Below are positions 33,080 to 43,795 of a DNA stretch of 64,000 bases, in pieces; the stretch's first letter is position 1; every line of letters begins with the position of its first letter. Source of the stretch: Macquaria australasica (Eukaryota > Chordata > Actinopteri > Centrarchiformes > Percichthyidae). The notes below the pieces were generated by a model, which saw nothing but the letters and a program-made list of their open reading frames with translations, did no database searches and had not been told where the DNA came from. The DNA is taken from NCBI GenBank assembly GCA_005408345.1, contig SEMN01001323.1, positions 1 to 64,000 of the forward strand, written 5' to 3'. Position numbers and translations under genes: made by a program.

Positions 33080-33163
<84 letters not shown>

Positions 33164-33190
33164 ATACAGTTGTACAGAACAGTTCTACAT
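32890..33190 (-). repeat. L2-tail retroposon, copy 3, with GA expansion
   Basis: Shares tttacagagacccaacaatt, cccaccatgagcag, aaaaactcccttttaacagg and tcatctgcctcaaccggttg with copies 1 and 2, and ends gaacatacag...ctacatagagatgtta. The short GA-rich segment of the other copies is replaced by a GA microsatellite of about 79 bases (33082-33160). The tail side is missing. Confidence 0.7.
33082..33160. repeat. GA dinucleotide microsatellite
   Basis: Uninterrupted (GA)n at the position where retroposon copies at 17.8 and 31.4 kb carry only ggagagagag-type seeds. The two open frames covering it (32964-33209 plus, 33001-33237 minus) are R-E or L-S repeats with no meaning. Confidence 0.9.
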
Positions 33191-33606
33191 AGAGATGTTA
33201 GGCTACTAATGTGTTTGGCCACCAAGATGATCAGCATTTCAATGTGCCACTGATAGTTGGAATGTTGATCGTGAATAGGTGATTTGTTAGCATTTTCCTA
33301 GACTGCTTTTACCTGCTGCTTCATCTACAAATGAATAGATGTAGGGTTGTCCATGTAACTTACATGCAGCATTTATTTGCCACACTATTACTTAATGGGA
33401 TTGGGTGGACATTATTACAGTAGTCTAATTTGTGAATGAAAACACACAGAACAGAGTGCTGGACAGAAACTCAGAAGATGTTTGACTAAGTAAAGCAACG
33501 TGAGCTTGCATCCAATGGCCAAATGTAAATTTTTTCCAGGCTGATCTGAAATTATATCGGACTAAATTACACAATTTGTTGACTAAAAACTATCACTTCA
33601 TTGCAG
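33191..33606. other. Unassigned short stretch
   Basis: No feature recognised. AT-rich DNA between the GA-bearing retroposon and the transposase remnant. Confidence 0.4.
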
Positions 33607-34915
33607 GTGGGGTCTGGGACAGCAAAGCAACCATTAGTTGACCTAGAGACCAGTTTCAGCAGCACTGAATGCCTGGATCCTCATGATGAGAGCTTCCATC
33701 CTGAATCAGAGTCTACTACCAAGATGACGAGGATGGAAAGACAGGCTGGCAAGAGTCAAAGGCAATTGTGTACCAGTCCTGTTTGTTGGAACTCTTCAAG
33801 ATGTGCTAGAAATGTGGATCGCCTATAAACAGCACCAACATTTCATTTTTTGGCGCACAGATGAAGGTTGCATGGGACTGTCTCAAAGGACATTCTGGCA
33901 CTTGGAAATCATCCCCCGATGTTTGAGGAATACCAGAAGTTGACCTGTTTGCTGCTTCTTCTGTTTTACAGGGAGCACCATCACAGAGTGGGATGATTTT
34001 AGGTCATAAACCTAAAAATCATCAGTCCAACAACTTTTTATGACATACAGAAGACATTTCTCTATCCTGCCATATCAGACTTGTACACATTGCAGAGAGA
34101 TCAGATACTGACGAAAATCTGTCTAGAACAAAATCCAGAATCAACCGAAAAAGAAACAAAGATAAACCACCAGCCCCAAAGTTGGCTCAAAATTGATTTA
34201 AATTGATTAGTTTTGCTCAATCATAATTGCTCTCATTCCAAAGACATGACACGCCTGGGTATTCTTCAAAGTATTGTCACACAGTATTGTACACTTTCAT
34301 GTTGGACAACAACAAGGAGATTATTCAGACCAACTTGGTTCAGGTAAGTTCTACTGACTGGCAATACCATAAAGTACGGCTTGCAAATTTCATATCTTTA
34401 ACCTTCATCTTTCTTTTGGTTTCTTGTAAAAAGTCTCCAGCTCTGTGGCCATGGAAGCAGAGGGCTTTAAGTGTGGACTTGAGGAGCTCCTGGATTTGGG
34501 GCTCAAGGTGGAGGTGATTACTACAGACCGCTTTCCATCGATAAGAAAAATAATAAGGGAGGAGTACCCACAAATCAAACATCAGTTTGACTTGTGGCAT
34601 ACCGCAAAAGGTATTTTAAAGTTATGTTTATAGAAACATGACTACAAATATTTAGTGTTATCCATCTGTTATAGTTTTGATAATAATAATACGTTTTCCC
34701 TTTCTAAAGGTTTCTAAAAGAAGTTGATGAGAAAAGCCAAGAAGAGAGGACGGGTGACATTTCTTGGCTGGTCAAGGTGAGTTTTGCTGTTCCTGAGGCA
34801 CAGAGATACCACAATTTAAAACCCTCTTTCCTATGATAAATGTAGTTTATATCTTTTTCCCCTAATAGGTCTATCACAAACCACATGTGGTACTCGTCTG
34901 CAACATACAGAGGTA
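33607..34915 (+). pseudogene. Spliced DDE-like transposase remnant, copy 1
   Basis: Blocks in order: LVDLETSFSSTECLDPHDES (33640-33700), ISPTTFYDIQKTFLYPAIS and LYTLQRDQILTKICLEQN (34020-34135), then DTPGYSSKYCHTVLYTFMLD and NNKEIIQTNLVQ, ending at a consensus donor cag|gtaagt (34345). The next exon (to 34610) holds SSVAMEAEGFKCGLEELLDL, GLKVEVITTDRFPSIRKI and YPQIKHQFDLWHTAKG, and ends at a GT. Exon 34710-34776 reads FLKEVDEKSQEERTGDISWL, followed by aag|gtgagt. The last block, 34869-34915, reads SITNHMWYSSATYRGN. The pattern T-T-D-R-x8-P-x-I-x-H-x-F-D-x-W-H-x-x-K-G resembles the second catalytic Asp region of ISL3-type transposases and of fish genes often linked to THAP domains. The exact family is uncertain (ISL2EU is one possibility). 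At least two exon joins are out of phase, and stops occur, so it is dead. Confidence 0.6.
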
Positions 34916-34954
34916 ACACAGATAAATGAAATGCAATCACTGACTTTTCTCTTC

Positions 34955-35010
34955 ATTGACCACCACATTCTATTACAAAGACTAGAACATTTAATTGGCA
35001 TCAGAGGGCA
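34955..35010 (+). pseudogene. L2 motif-A scrap
   Basis: A 55-base piece encodes IDHHILLQRLEHLIGIRG, nearly identical to the ILLQRLEHLIGI block of L2 copy B on the opposite strand at 32.4 kb. Nothing L2-like continues on either side. Confidence 0.55.
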
Positions 35011-35449
35011 ATTTGAACAAAAAAGGTACCACCATTTGCTGTTTCCTCTCAGCAGCTCAGGTTTTGCATGTTCGCCATCGGCCATAGTTCCTGTGCGGCT
35101 GATGCAGCTGCAGCCTCAGCCTCTCTCCACTGCATTTCTTCATCCGTATATTCAGGCTTGAGTAAATACCCATGAGTATCCGAGTCAGCCAAAACACTAT
35201 GAAATGTATCTTAGCCCTAAACATCCTCTGCACTCATGTTTTGGGAAGCCATTTTTGCTGCTAGCTAGTTTCACTGACGGCACTGGTGCCGGAAGAACAA
35301 CCAATTTTGCAGCAAGAGAACACCGCTTTCTCAGCCAATATAGAATGTGTGTAGTATAGGAATGTATTTCTTCACTTGACTACATATACCATTAACACTG
35401 AGTGGACAGCTGACAGGCGGCAAATTTTCCCTTTAAGCAACATGACAAC
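35011..35449. other. Unassigned short stretch
   Basis: No feature recognised between the L2 scrap and the hAT remnant. Confidence 0.4.
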
Positions 35450-35990
35450 AGCCCAGATCATGCTAAATAATTTGGTGTCTTGGAAGGAGCGAGAAGTCCG
35501 TCAGACTGAATTGTCCCACTTAGAGACAGAGAATAAGAGAGGTCCTCATTAGGCTAGTGTCAATCATACAATCTCTAGCAGAGAGGAACCTGGGTCTCAG
35601 AATCTGTCGATATTTTGCATGTCAATAATAATGGTAACTTCCTAAAAGAGGTGGAATTATTAGCAAAGTTTTAAAAGAACGACACATTGACAAACATTCC
35701 CTTTGAGGACTGCAGTAAACAATCCTGTGACAACAGCACCAATATGAAAGACCAGATAAAGAGGCACCGGCCAGGCTGTTGAAGAAGAATCCTCGAGCTC
35801 TCTGTGTACCATGTGCAGCTCACACATTAAATCTGATCGTGGCAGATTCAGTCAAAGGGTCAGTGGATGCTGCTAGCTTCTTTGGAGTGGTGTGGAAATT
35901 ATACACTTTATTTGCAGTCTCTTACCAGAGGTGGACTAAAAGATCACGTGGACCTTACTGTCAAGGTCTGGAGTGAAATAAGGTAGGGGA
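35450..35990 (+). pseudogene. hAT-superfamily transposase remnant (ZMYM/DUF4371 type)
   Basis: Blocks in order: NNLVSWKEREVRQTEL, LIRLVSIIQSLAERNLGLR, NGNFLKEVELLAKF, CDNSTNMKDQIKRHRPG (degenerate Y-D-N-G-A-N-M), and KNPRALCVPCAAHTLNLIV, ADSVKGSVDAASFFGVVWKL. The C-x2-(C/H)...H-x-L-N-L segment is a hallmark of the RNase H-like core of hAT transposases of the group related to ZMYM1. Frames change several times. Homology stops at about 35990, where Harbinger H2 starts. Confidence 0.7.
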
Positions 35991-36397
35991 GCCTTCCAGC
36001 CTGGCGGAAACTCTGAAGAGAGACTTTCCCCAGCAAAGCAGTGACTGCTGTGGTGCCGCATTAAGTGCATAGTTTGAGATTGAGTTTGGGGATGGACAGT
36101 GATTTTAAAATGTGAAATACTAGATTTATGTTAATTTATAGTGGTGCATTTTTTTTCTGTCTTTTCTCTTTTGTAATATTTTGGAGTGCAATACATTATT
36201 AACTTGAGTGTAGTAAACACTTTGAATATACACTGGTGTCACATTTCTTATCATTTCTTACCCTTTGGTCAGTAGGTACTCATAATGATGGTTTAAGAGG
36301 ATGTTATACTGTTATTACACTCACTGAGCACTTAATTAGAAACACCTGTTTTTGTTTCTATCAATACTGTTGACCATGGAGTTGTCTGACCTCTATG

Positions 36398-39300
36398 AAT
36401 CAGAATCAGAAATCCTTTAATAGTCTCGCAGTGGAGAAATTTACATTGTTACAGCGCAGATAAGAGGTAGAATAAAGAGAGATAAGAATATAAATAGAAT
36501 AGAAATAGAACAAAAATAAGTAAGAGCACGAAATATCAATAAATAAGTACACATCCATGAAGTGTATAAGGTGCATAAAGTGTATGGGAGTGTATATATT
36601 GCACATAGTGTTATTATTGCACGACAGTGAGGTAACAGTTTGTGTGGTGGTCTACCAGGGTCCATGGTGGTTGTACAGTCTGACCGCCGCAGGAAGGAAG
36701 GACCTGCGGTATCTCTCCGTGAGACACCGCGGGTGAAGCAACCTGTCACTGAAGGAGCTGTACAGTGTAGACAGAGTGTCCTGGAGGGGGTGGGCCGTGT
36801 TGTCCAGCAGGGATGACAGCTTGTCCATCATTCTCCTGACTCCCACCACCTCTACCGTGTCCAGAGGGCTCCCCAAGACAGAGCTGGCCTTCTTTACCAG
36901 TTTGTCGAGTCTCTTCCTGTCGGCAGTCGAGATGCTGCTGCCCCAGCAGACCACTCCATAAAAAATGGCTGATGCCACCACGGAGTCAAAGAAGGTCTTC
37001 AGGAGTGCCCCCTGCACTCCAAAAGACCGCAGTCTCCTCAGCAGATAGAGTCTGCTCTGTCCCTTCTTATACAGAGCAGCAGAATTATCTGTCCAGTCCA
37101 GTTTATTGTTCAGGTGAACTCCCAGGTACTTGTAGGATTTTACCATCTCAATGTCCGTTCCCTGGATCTTCACTGGTGTGGGGGGAGAATGTTGGCGCCT
37201 CCTGAAGTCAACCACCATCTCCCTGGTCTTCCCTGTGTTGAGTTGGAGGTGGTTCCTCTGACACCAGAGGGCAAAGTCCTGCGTAAGTTCTCTGTACTCC
37301 CTGTCGTCCCCATCAGAGATAAGGCCGACAATGGCAGAGTCATCAGAAAACTTCTGCAGGTGACAGGTTGGTGTATTATGGGTGAAGTCTGCAGTGTAGA
37401 GGGTGAAGAGAAACGGTGCCAGAACCGTTCCCTGGGGGGCCCCCGTGCTGCAGACAATTGTGTCGGACTGACACTCCCTGGTCCTCACGTACTGCGGACG
37501 GTTGGAGAGGTAGTCCAGGATCCAGGCGGTGAGGTGTTGATCCACCCCGGAACTCTCCAGCTTGTCCCCCAGAAGCATAGGCTGGATGGTGTTAAAAGCA
37601 CTGGAGAAATCAAAAAACATGATTCTCACAGTGCTCCCAGCCTTCTCCAGGTGGGAGAGGGATCTCTGAAGGAGGTAGATGACAGCGTCATCCACCCCGA
37701 TACCAGGTTGATAGGCGAACTGCAGAGGGTCCATCGATGGTCTCACAAGGGGCCGAAGATAGCCAAGGACCAGCCTCTCCAGGGTCTTCATCAGCTGTGA
37801 TGTCAGCGCCACCGGCCTGTAGCTGTTGAAGTCCTTGGGGCGGGGAGTCTTTGGCACAGGTACCACACAAGATATTTTCCACAGTAGTGGTACCCTCCCT
37901 TGCTTCAGGCTCAGATTGAAGAGGATCTCCACTATCCCACACAGCTGGTCTGCGCAGGATCTGAGGAGCCTTGAGCTGATGCCATCTGGGCCCGCAGCCT
38001 TCCTTGCCTTACACCTTCTGAGTTCACTCCTCACCTGGTTCATTGTGAGGGACAAGGTGGAGGTAGCAGGAGGGGGGGTGGGGGGTGGAGCAGGAGACAG
38101 AGTGGATGTGTAGAGTGGTCGTGGGCTGGGGGTTGAGGGACGAGGGTGGGTGGAAATGGGAGGGGTAATAGGACCTTGTCCTGGCAGTAAGGACAAAGGA
38201 GGTTCCAGCAGGGGGGAATGGGCTGGGGGAGGGGTGCCTGGCTGATCAAATCTGTTGAAGAAAATGTTCAAGTCATTCACCCACTTTAGATCCCCCTTGA
38301 TCTGGGAGTCTGGTTCCTTGTACCCAGAGATGGTTTTTAGGTCTTTCCAGATTCCACTGACATTCCTCTGCTGCAGCTGCTCCTCCATCTTCTTCTTGTA
38401 GCTGTTCTTTCCCTCCCTGATCTTTCTCCTCAGCTCCCTCTGTACAATCCTCAGCTCCTCCTTGTTGCCTGACCTGAAGGCCCTCTTTTTGTCCCTGAGA
38501 AGAGCCTTTATGTCAGGGTTAATCCAGGGTTTGTTATTCGAGAAGCACCGAACCGTTTTGGTTGGTACGGTGTTCTCTACACAGAAGTTAATGTAGTCCG
38601 TAATACAGTCTGTAAGGTTGTTGATGTCCTCCCCATGAGAGTCTGTAAACACATCCCACGCAGTAGAGTCAAAACAGTCCTTAAGGGCTTCCTCAGCCCC
38701 TTCAGACCATCTCTTCACAGTGCGTGTGGACACTGGCTGCCTGCCGACGATGGGCATGTACACAGGCAGGAGGTGTACCAGGTTGTGGTCCGATCTGCCC
38801 AGGGGAGGAAGAGGTGATGATCTGTATGCCTCTTTGGTGTTGGCATAGAGTAAGTCCAGTGTTTTATTGTCTCTGGTGGTGCAGGTGACATACTGCTTGT
38901 ATGTGGGCAGAGTGGTGGAGAGAGAGGCATGATTGAAGTCTCCAGAGATCAGAAGGAGGGCATTTGAGTGCTGAGTCTGTAGCCTGCTCACAGTGGTGTT
39001 GATGACGTCACACGCTACGTCGGCGTTAGCAGAGGGGGGAATGTACACAGCTACCGCGATAACATGCGAGAATTCCCTCGGCAGATAGAATGGCCTCATG
39101 CTAACGGCTAGTAGGTCGATGTCCTTACTGCACATCTTCTCTTTAATAGTAGTGTGCCCAGGGTTACACCATCTATCGTTCACAAGCACAGCAAGCCCTC
39201 CTCCCTTCCTCTTACCACACTCTTTCGTCCTGTCCGCACGCAACAGATGAAAACCTTACAGTGTTGCGTTCGTGTCCGGGGTTAGCTCGGTTAGCCATGT

Positions 39301-39780
39301 CTCCGTGTACAGCATGTTGCTACACTTCCGATACTCCCGCTGGTGCCGGGTCAGCGCCGCTAGCTCATCCATCTTATTGGGAAGAGATCGTACATTCCCC
39401 ATGATGATGGATGGAAGGACAGGTCTGAAGCACCTTCTCCTAGCCCTCAGCTCAGCTCCGGCGCGGCGTCCCCTTCTCCTCCTCCTCAGCTCGCGGGGAA
39501 CATCGGGTCTCTCGGTGGTTAGCATCGCTAACAGGTGTACCCCTGGTGTACACAATGCGGTGTTGGCTGCACGTGGGATCCCCGGACACGGACGTAAATA
39601 AAAGAAGTAAAAGGGCAAGTGCACAAAAAACGGATTTGGTATCCATGGTACACTAATAACTTAAGAAGTATTTACAAAAGAAAGAAGTGAAAAAGAAAGT
39701 TAAATAGGAAAATATAAAGAAACTACTCAGTATTGAGCAGGAGCGCTGTAACAGGCTGCCACTCGCGCGGTGCCGGAAGC
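36398..39780 (-). mobile_element. Full-length Rex1/Babar-like retrotransposon (copy B)
   Basis: Read on the minus strand, the 5' end begins gcttccggcaccgcgcgagt and ggcagcctgtt, the same start as copy A. The 3' end is aaatttctccactgcgagac, tattaaagg and a GATTCT-type tail (complement at 36398-36420). The interrupted Harbinger sequence joins at both edges. Compared with H1 and H3, the four bases gtca are missing at the junction and no target-site duplication is visible. The body is 3.4 kb. Confidence 0.87.
36652..39646 (-). pseudogene. Rex1 endonuclease-reverse transcriptase, nearly intact
   Basis: A possible start at 39646 opens with a hydrophobic leader (MDTKSVFCALALLLLLF). A one-base shift near 39545 (GGGG against GGG in copy A) moves to the endonuclease frame: MGNVRSLPNKMDEL, TETWLTELTPDTN, then a single in-frame TAA at 39256-39258. 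From 39243 an uninterrupted 863-codon frame carries GGGLAVLVND, LISGDFNHA, GRSDHNLVH, a Pro-rich spacer, KAAGPDGISSRLL and CVVPVPKTPRPKDFNSYRPV. It continues with IMFFDFSSAFNTIQP (motif A intact), STGAPQGTVLAPFLF, KFSDDSAIVGLI, YKYLGVHLNNKLDW, SRLYLLRRLRSF and RRSFLPAAVRLYN to the stop at 36652. One nonsense codon and one leader frameshift are the only breaks seen. All RT catalytic motifs are present. Confidence 0.88.
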
Positions 39781-40205
39781 GACAGTATTGATAATCCTAT
39801 TACGTATTTTAAGTTGCCACAGGTCTTAGAGAAGAAATAGAACCACTTATTATCCTGACAAATAACATGATTTCTCCACAAAGCATCATACATCCAAAAT
39901 TCCTTCAAACTAATTAGTAAACGCCACTAGATTTAATGAAGCAGCACCCTTAGTTGCAACAGTCAGAAACTTGCTAAATAAACACTACTTTTTAAACTTG
40001 TTAACTGCAGTGAATGTATTTGTGCTCACTTACTTACCATTTAAAAACAGATGTTTGACACTTTGTTAAAATTATTTCACCATTTACGTTAAATGTATAA
40101 AATGACACTTTAAATATATACTTTTATAATACTTATAATTGTCAATATACTGCCCTCCAAGAAACCGCCACCACCCACTATGGCCTCAAAAGTTACACCA
40201 GTCAG

Positions 40206-41139
40206 CTAATTATTTTAATTCTTTTATAACTGTATGGGTAACAAAAAAAGAAACGGTTGATGTCAAACAAATGAGCCACATAGTGACACTCCCACACTGC
40301 TGCACAACATTACACTAATCACCACAGCGCCTGAGTTGGTGTAAATGCAGCCTTTGACATTAGATCCCAAGATGGGTAGAAGTAGAAAGACAGCTCAACC
40401 AAAAAAAGTTTAAGAATTGATTACTTTCTGGCCTCTCAGAATCTGTAATGTTACAATTGGCTAAGACTTAAGTAGTAAAGAAAGGATCAAAATGTGATCG
40501 GCTTTATTTCAGTCGATACAGAGCCATTAAAATATGCCTGTATAGACCCAAGACAGGTAAGGACCACCCCTGGGGCCTGCTGAGAAAAAAAAAAAAAAAA
40601 GAACCATGTGTTAATTGGTTTATGAACTGTGCTCTCGGATTCATAATCTGTGCCCACAGATTTGTAAAGGTTGGTTTTGGAGTGATGAAAGCTGCGAAAT
40701 GTCCAATACAAAACACAATATAGCATTAAATCTACCCTTAAACCTAGATAATGATTCGGTTGCCGTCGAAATGCTCCATTCCTTGTGCTCTGAATAAAGA
40801 AGTCGTTCACAAATCTGTGGGCATGGATTGCAAATCTGTCCGTGCCCCCGGATATGTAAACTGAGAGTACAGATTTACACATTAATTTTTTTCTTCTCAG
40901 CTGAGCCCAAAAAGGGACTCCGTAAACATGGGAGGTTGGGGGTTCCATATCCAATTTTCCAAATATATATTTGAGAGAAGTTAATTAAAACAGGTAGTAT
41001 ACACAAATAAAAAAAAAGGTTCTAGAGGAAATGAAGTCGGAAATTATGTCATTACAAAGTACTTTGTCAATAAATGTGATAATGAAATATGGGCTAAACT
41101 ATGTAAATTAAGATTAAGATAATTTGAAATAAATTTCAT
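40206..41139. other. Unassigned stretch
   Basis: The longest frame (40487-40954 minus, 155 codons) has no recognisable domain and spans an A16 run at 40585-40602. Several cacagatttgt-type 10-mers recur between 40660 and 40880. I cannot assign it. Confidence 0.4.
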
Positions 41140-41645
41140 TATAACCTAAACAGAGGCAATTTCTTTTTAATGAAAGTGGCAAAAAGGCTGGTAAACTATG
41201 CAAGACTGCAAGACTGAAAAAGCAGATGACCAAAAATAACACAAGACAGCAAATCACCCAATTACCACAGATTCCTGAAGAGGTAAACTCTTCCTTTGTA
41301 TCATACAATGAAAATCTCGTAAATCGGTAACTAGTCACAATATTGAGGCAATTATTATATTTCTCACATTAACTTACCCTGCTTATCTGAGGAAGAAATG
41401 ACTCAGTTGGAAAAAAAACTAGCACTTACAGATGTGCAAAAAGTCATCTGTTCCCTTGCAAAAAATACATCTTCATGTCCAGATTGATTTAATAAAGAAT
41501 TGAGTTAGCTACACTCTTAAAAACATACCAAACATTTTTTGACAACAGATCCTTCTCTCCGATGTTTAATTATTAAACTCACATTACATTAATTCATAAA
41601 AAAAGACAAGGATCTACTGTTATGTAGTAGCTACCGTCCAATTTT
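41140..41645 (+). pseudogene. L1-clade LINE fragment (pre-RT and block 1)
   Basis: Frames translate as NESGKKAGKLCKTARLKKQM, QITQLPQIPEEVNSSFVSYN, EEEMTQLEKKLALTDVQKVI and THITLIHKKRQGSTVM, followed by a YRP-like end. This is the segment from the linker to RT block 1 of L1-type elements. Multiple frameshifts occur. It stops within a few bases of the transposase remnant that begins at 41648. Confidence 0.55.
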
Positions 41646-42959
41646 GCAATGTTGTCTATTCATAAGCACCCAGGCAACGGTGTCTTGTCCGAGTGTTGGC
41701 ACCGAAACCACTTCCAGTTACCCAGATTTCCTACTGTCTTCAACACCTGTCAGGGGCCCAGGTTTCAGACCAAGCAAGAGACCTCGTCTTGAGGTGGAGG
41801 AGGAGGAAGAGGGAGACACTTCCACAGAATTCCAAGCTGAGCCACATGACACAACGTATAACCCTGGCAACCCTGTTTTTTGCTACATGTTACTGTGTCT
41901 AAGCAGAGATGAAAAATAAATGTTGGAAAGCTGAAGCAAAAAAATGTCTTTTTCCTTTTTGTTTTCATATTTTAGGTTTGAGCCAAGGTCCACGTATGGT
42001 GATCCGAAGTACATTCTTTTTGAAAGCTGCCACAGAGATCTGCCACAGAGAATGCGTGATGTTGTGTGACGACAAATGGGTACATATGTGGCATTCATTC
42101 ATATTTGCCAAACCTGTCATTAGTCCAGACAGTGGCAGAGCCAGCCCTTTGTTGGAACCCTTGTTTGCAACCTTCAGATATCAGCAGCCACATATTTCAC
42201 TGGTGCATCCTTCTTCCAACTGGAAAAGGTATTGCTATTACCATTCACAGCACATGAAGACTGCAGCTATTGGACCTTTTCTAAAACATTTCATATTTTT
42301 CATGTATTCATAGATATGCAAGGCTATGCAGCTCCAGATTTTCCACTATGACACCTTCAGGAGGCATGCTAGGATGTTCCTGGAGCCTGCTATTATCTAC
42401 AAATGGAAGACGGATCAACAGAATCTTTTTCAGCAGGTACAGCAGAGGGGATAGGTCAGTCGGTGGAGATATGTGAGCTGACTCACCAGGTAAGCCAAAA
42501 ATGATAAACCTGACCTGTAACTGAGTTATGATACAACAGTTATAATATTTTTGCTGTTTTTAAAAAACATCCAACTTATACATTCAATCTATTGAAAAGT
42601 CTTGCCACCTTCTCTGTTGTGTTTTCTTTAGGGCACTCAGCTAAGTATGGCAGCTACACTTCTAGTGCACCTGGAGAGCAACACCATTATAGACCTTTAG
42701 CTTGTTCAGATGTGTTAGACTTTTAGAATTTTTTTAGGCTTGCTAAATGTTGAAACATGCTTCTGTGTGTTTATGTTTCACCTTTATCTTTGCAATTTTG
42801 TCTACCCACCACCAGAACAAGGAAGTAGGTGGTAGTTACCACATGGAGAAAGAGGGACTGAAAGAATGCCTAGGTCTTCTAGAGTCAAACGGTTTGGCTG
42901 TGGAATACATTGTTACTGACCGTCATCCACAGATTCAGAGGTTTCTGAGGGAACCAAAT

Positions 42960-43546
42960 TGTTATGTGGGGTTGAACTATTGAACCCAAGTGCAGACTCA
43001 GATGATGAGACAGGGATAAGGTAAACAGGATGTTTATTTAAAGGCACGGGGAAGCTTGGGCTAGCTGGAAATCAGGGCTGGGGCTGGTGGCTGGGAGCTG
43101 GGGCTAGGGCTGGTAGGGTTGAGCAGGAGTCCAGGGCAGGGAAGCAGGGCTGACACAACAAGGAACAGGAGACAGGGGCTGGAGCCAGAGCAGGCAGAAC
43201 TGCAGGGGAGAGGGGAAAAGGCTAGGCTAAGCTAACAGACAAGAACAGAATAACTAGATATTTGCTGGCAAATTAACTGGTGTAGAGACTACGATCTGGC
43301 AGCGTGAAAGTGGCTGAGCAGAGGCCTTGATTGTGGAACGGGTTACAGCTGGTGGGGCTCTGGTCTGACCTGACTCCAGCACACCTGTCTCCACCCCTGC
43401 CTCTACACAAACACACACACACAAACACACACACACAAACACAGGGAGACAGAGGGAGAAAACCACTCGCGGAGTGGCAGCAGGTTAGGGAGACAGGATG
43501 GGAGGTAGAGGACGTGGCAGGCAACACCACAGGAGCAGATGTAACA
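42960..43546 (-). mobile_element. Solo LTR inserted in transposase copy 2
   Basis: Termini tgttatg and gtaaca give a 5-base inverted TGTTA/TAACA end. The flanking 5-mers are caaat (42955-42959) and gaaat (43547-43551), a duplication with one mismatch. In LTR sense (minus) it contains a polyadenylation-like aaataaacatcctg and gagtctgcacttgggttc near its 3' end, as in other Gypsy-like fish LTRs. It also contains a CA microsatellite at 43408-43442. There is no internal region, so it arose by LTR-LTR recombination or is non-autonomous. Confidence 0.7.
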
Positions 43547-43795
43547 GAAATATCACTAGACAAAGTTGCACAAAACAAGGACTGTGAGGTTTTCAAGAAG
43601 TGGCTGCGCAGCATTAAAAAACATGTCTACTGGAATGCGACCTCTTCAACTCAGGGCCTGAGAAGATGGCCAAGTGAACATCACTGGTCAACCACATTCA
43701 AAATGTACACGTGCATGATGACCCCATCTTCGCCAAGTGTGAACATCCTGACAGTGTCACGGGATCCAAAGAAATGGTTCCAACCAGGTGTGTAA

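Larger units (their letters stand above)
35992..40205 (+). mobile_element. PIF/Harbinger remnant H2, split by Rex1
   Basis: 35992-36397 matches H3 at 62335-62822 (BESS-tail region cagcctggcggaaactctga, then ttggagtgcaatacattatt and gttgtctgacctctatg). The match resumes at 39781 (acagtattgataatcctatt) and runs to 40205 (agaaaccgccaccaccca, then aaaagttacaccagtcag). The transposase itself and the MADF exon are absent. The 36398-39780 interval is a complete Rex1 on the minus strand. Confidence 0.8.

Noticed and set aside
32964..33237. ORFs with R-E or L-S repeats
   Set aside because: They are created by the GA microsatellite and the surrounding retroposon.
36776..39601. Long plus-strand ORFs such as 37114-37800
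   Set aside because: They are antisense to the Rex1 ORF on the minus strand, which carries all the motifs.
40487..40954. 155-codon minus-strand ORF
   Set aside because: Spans an A16 run, gives a poly-Phe segment and has no domain I recognise. It is most likely a chance ORF.
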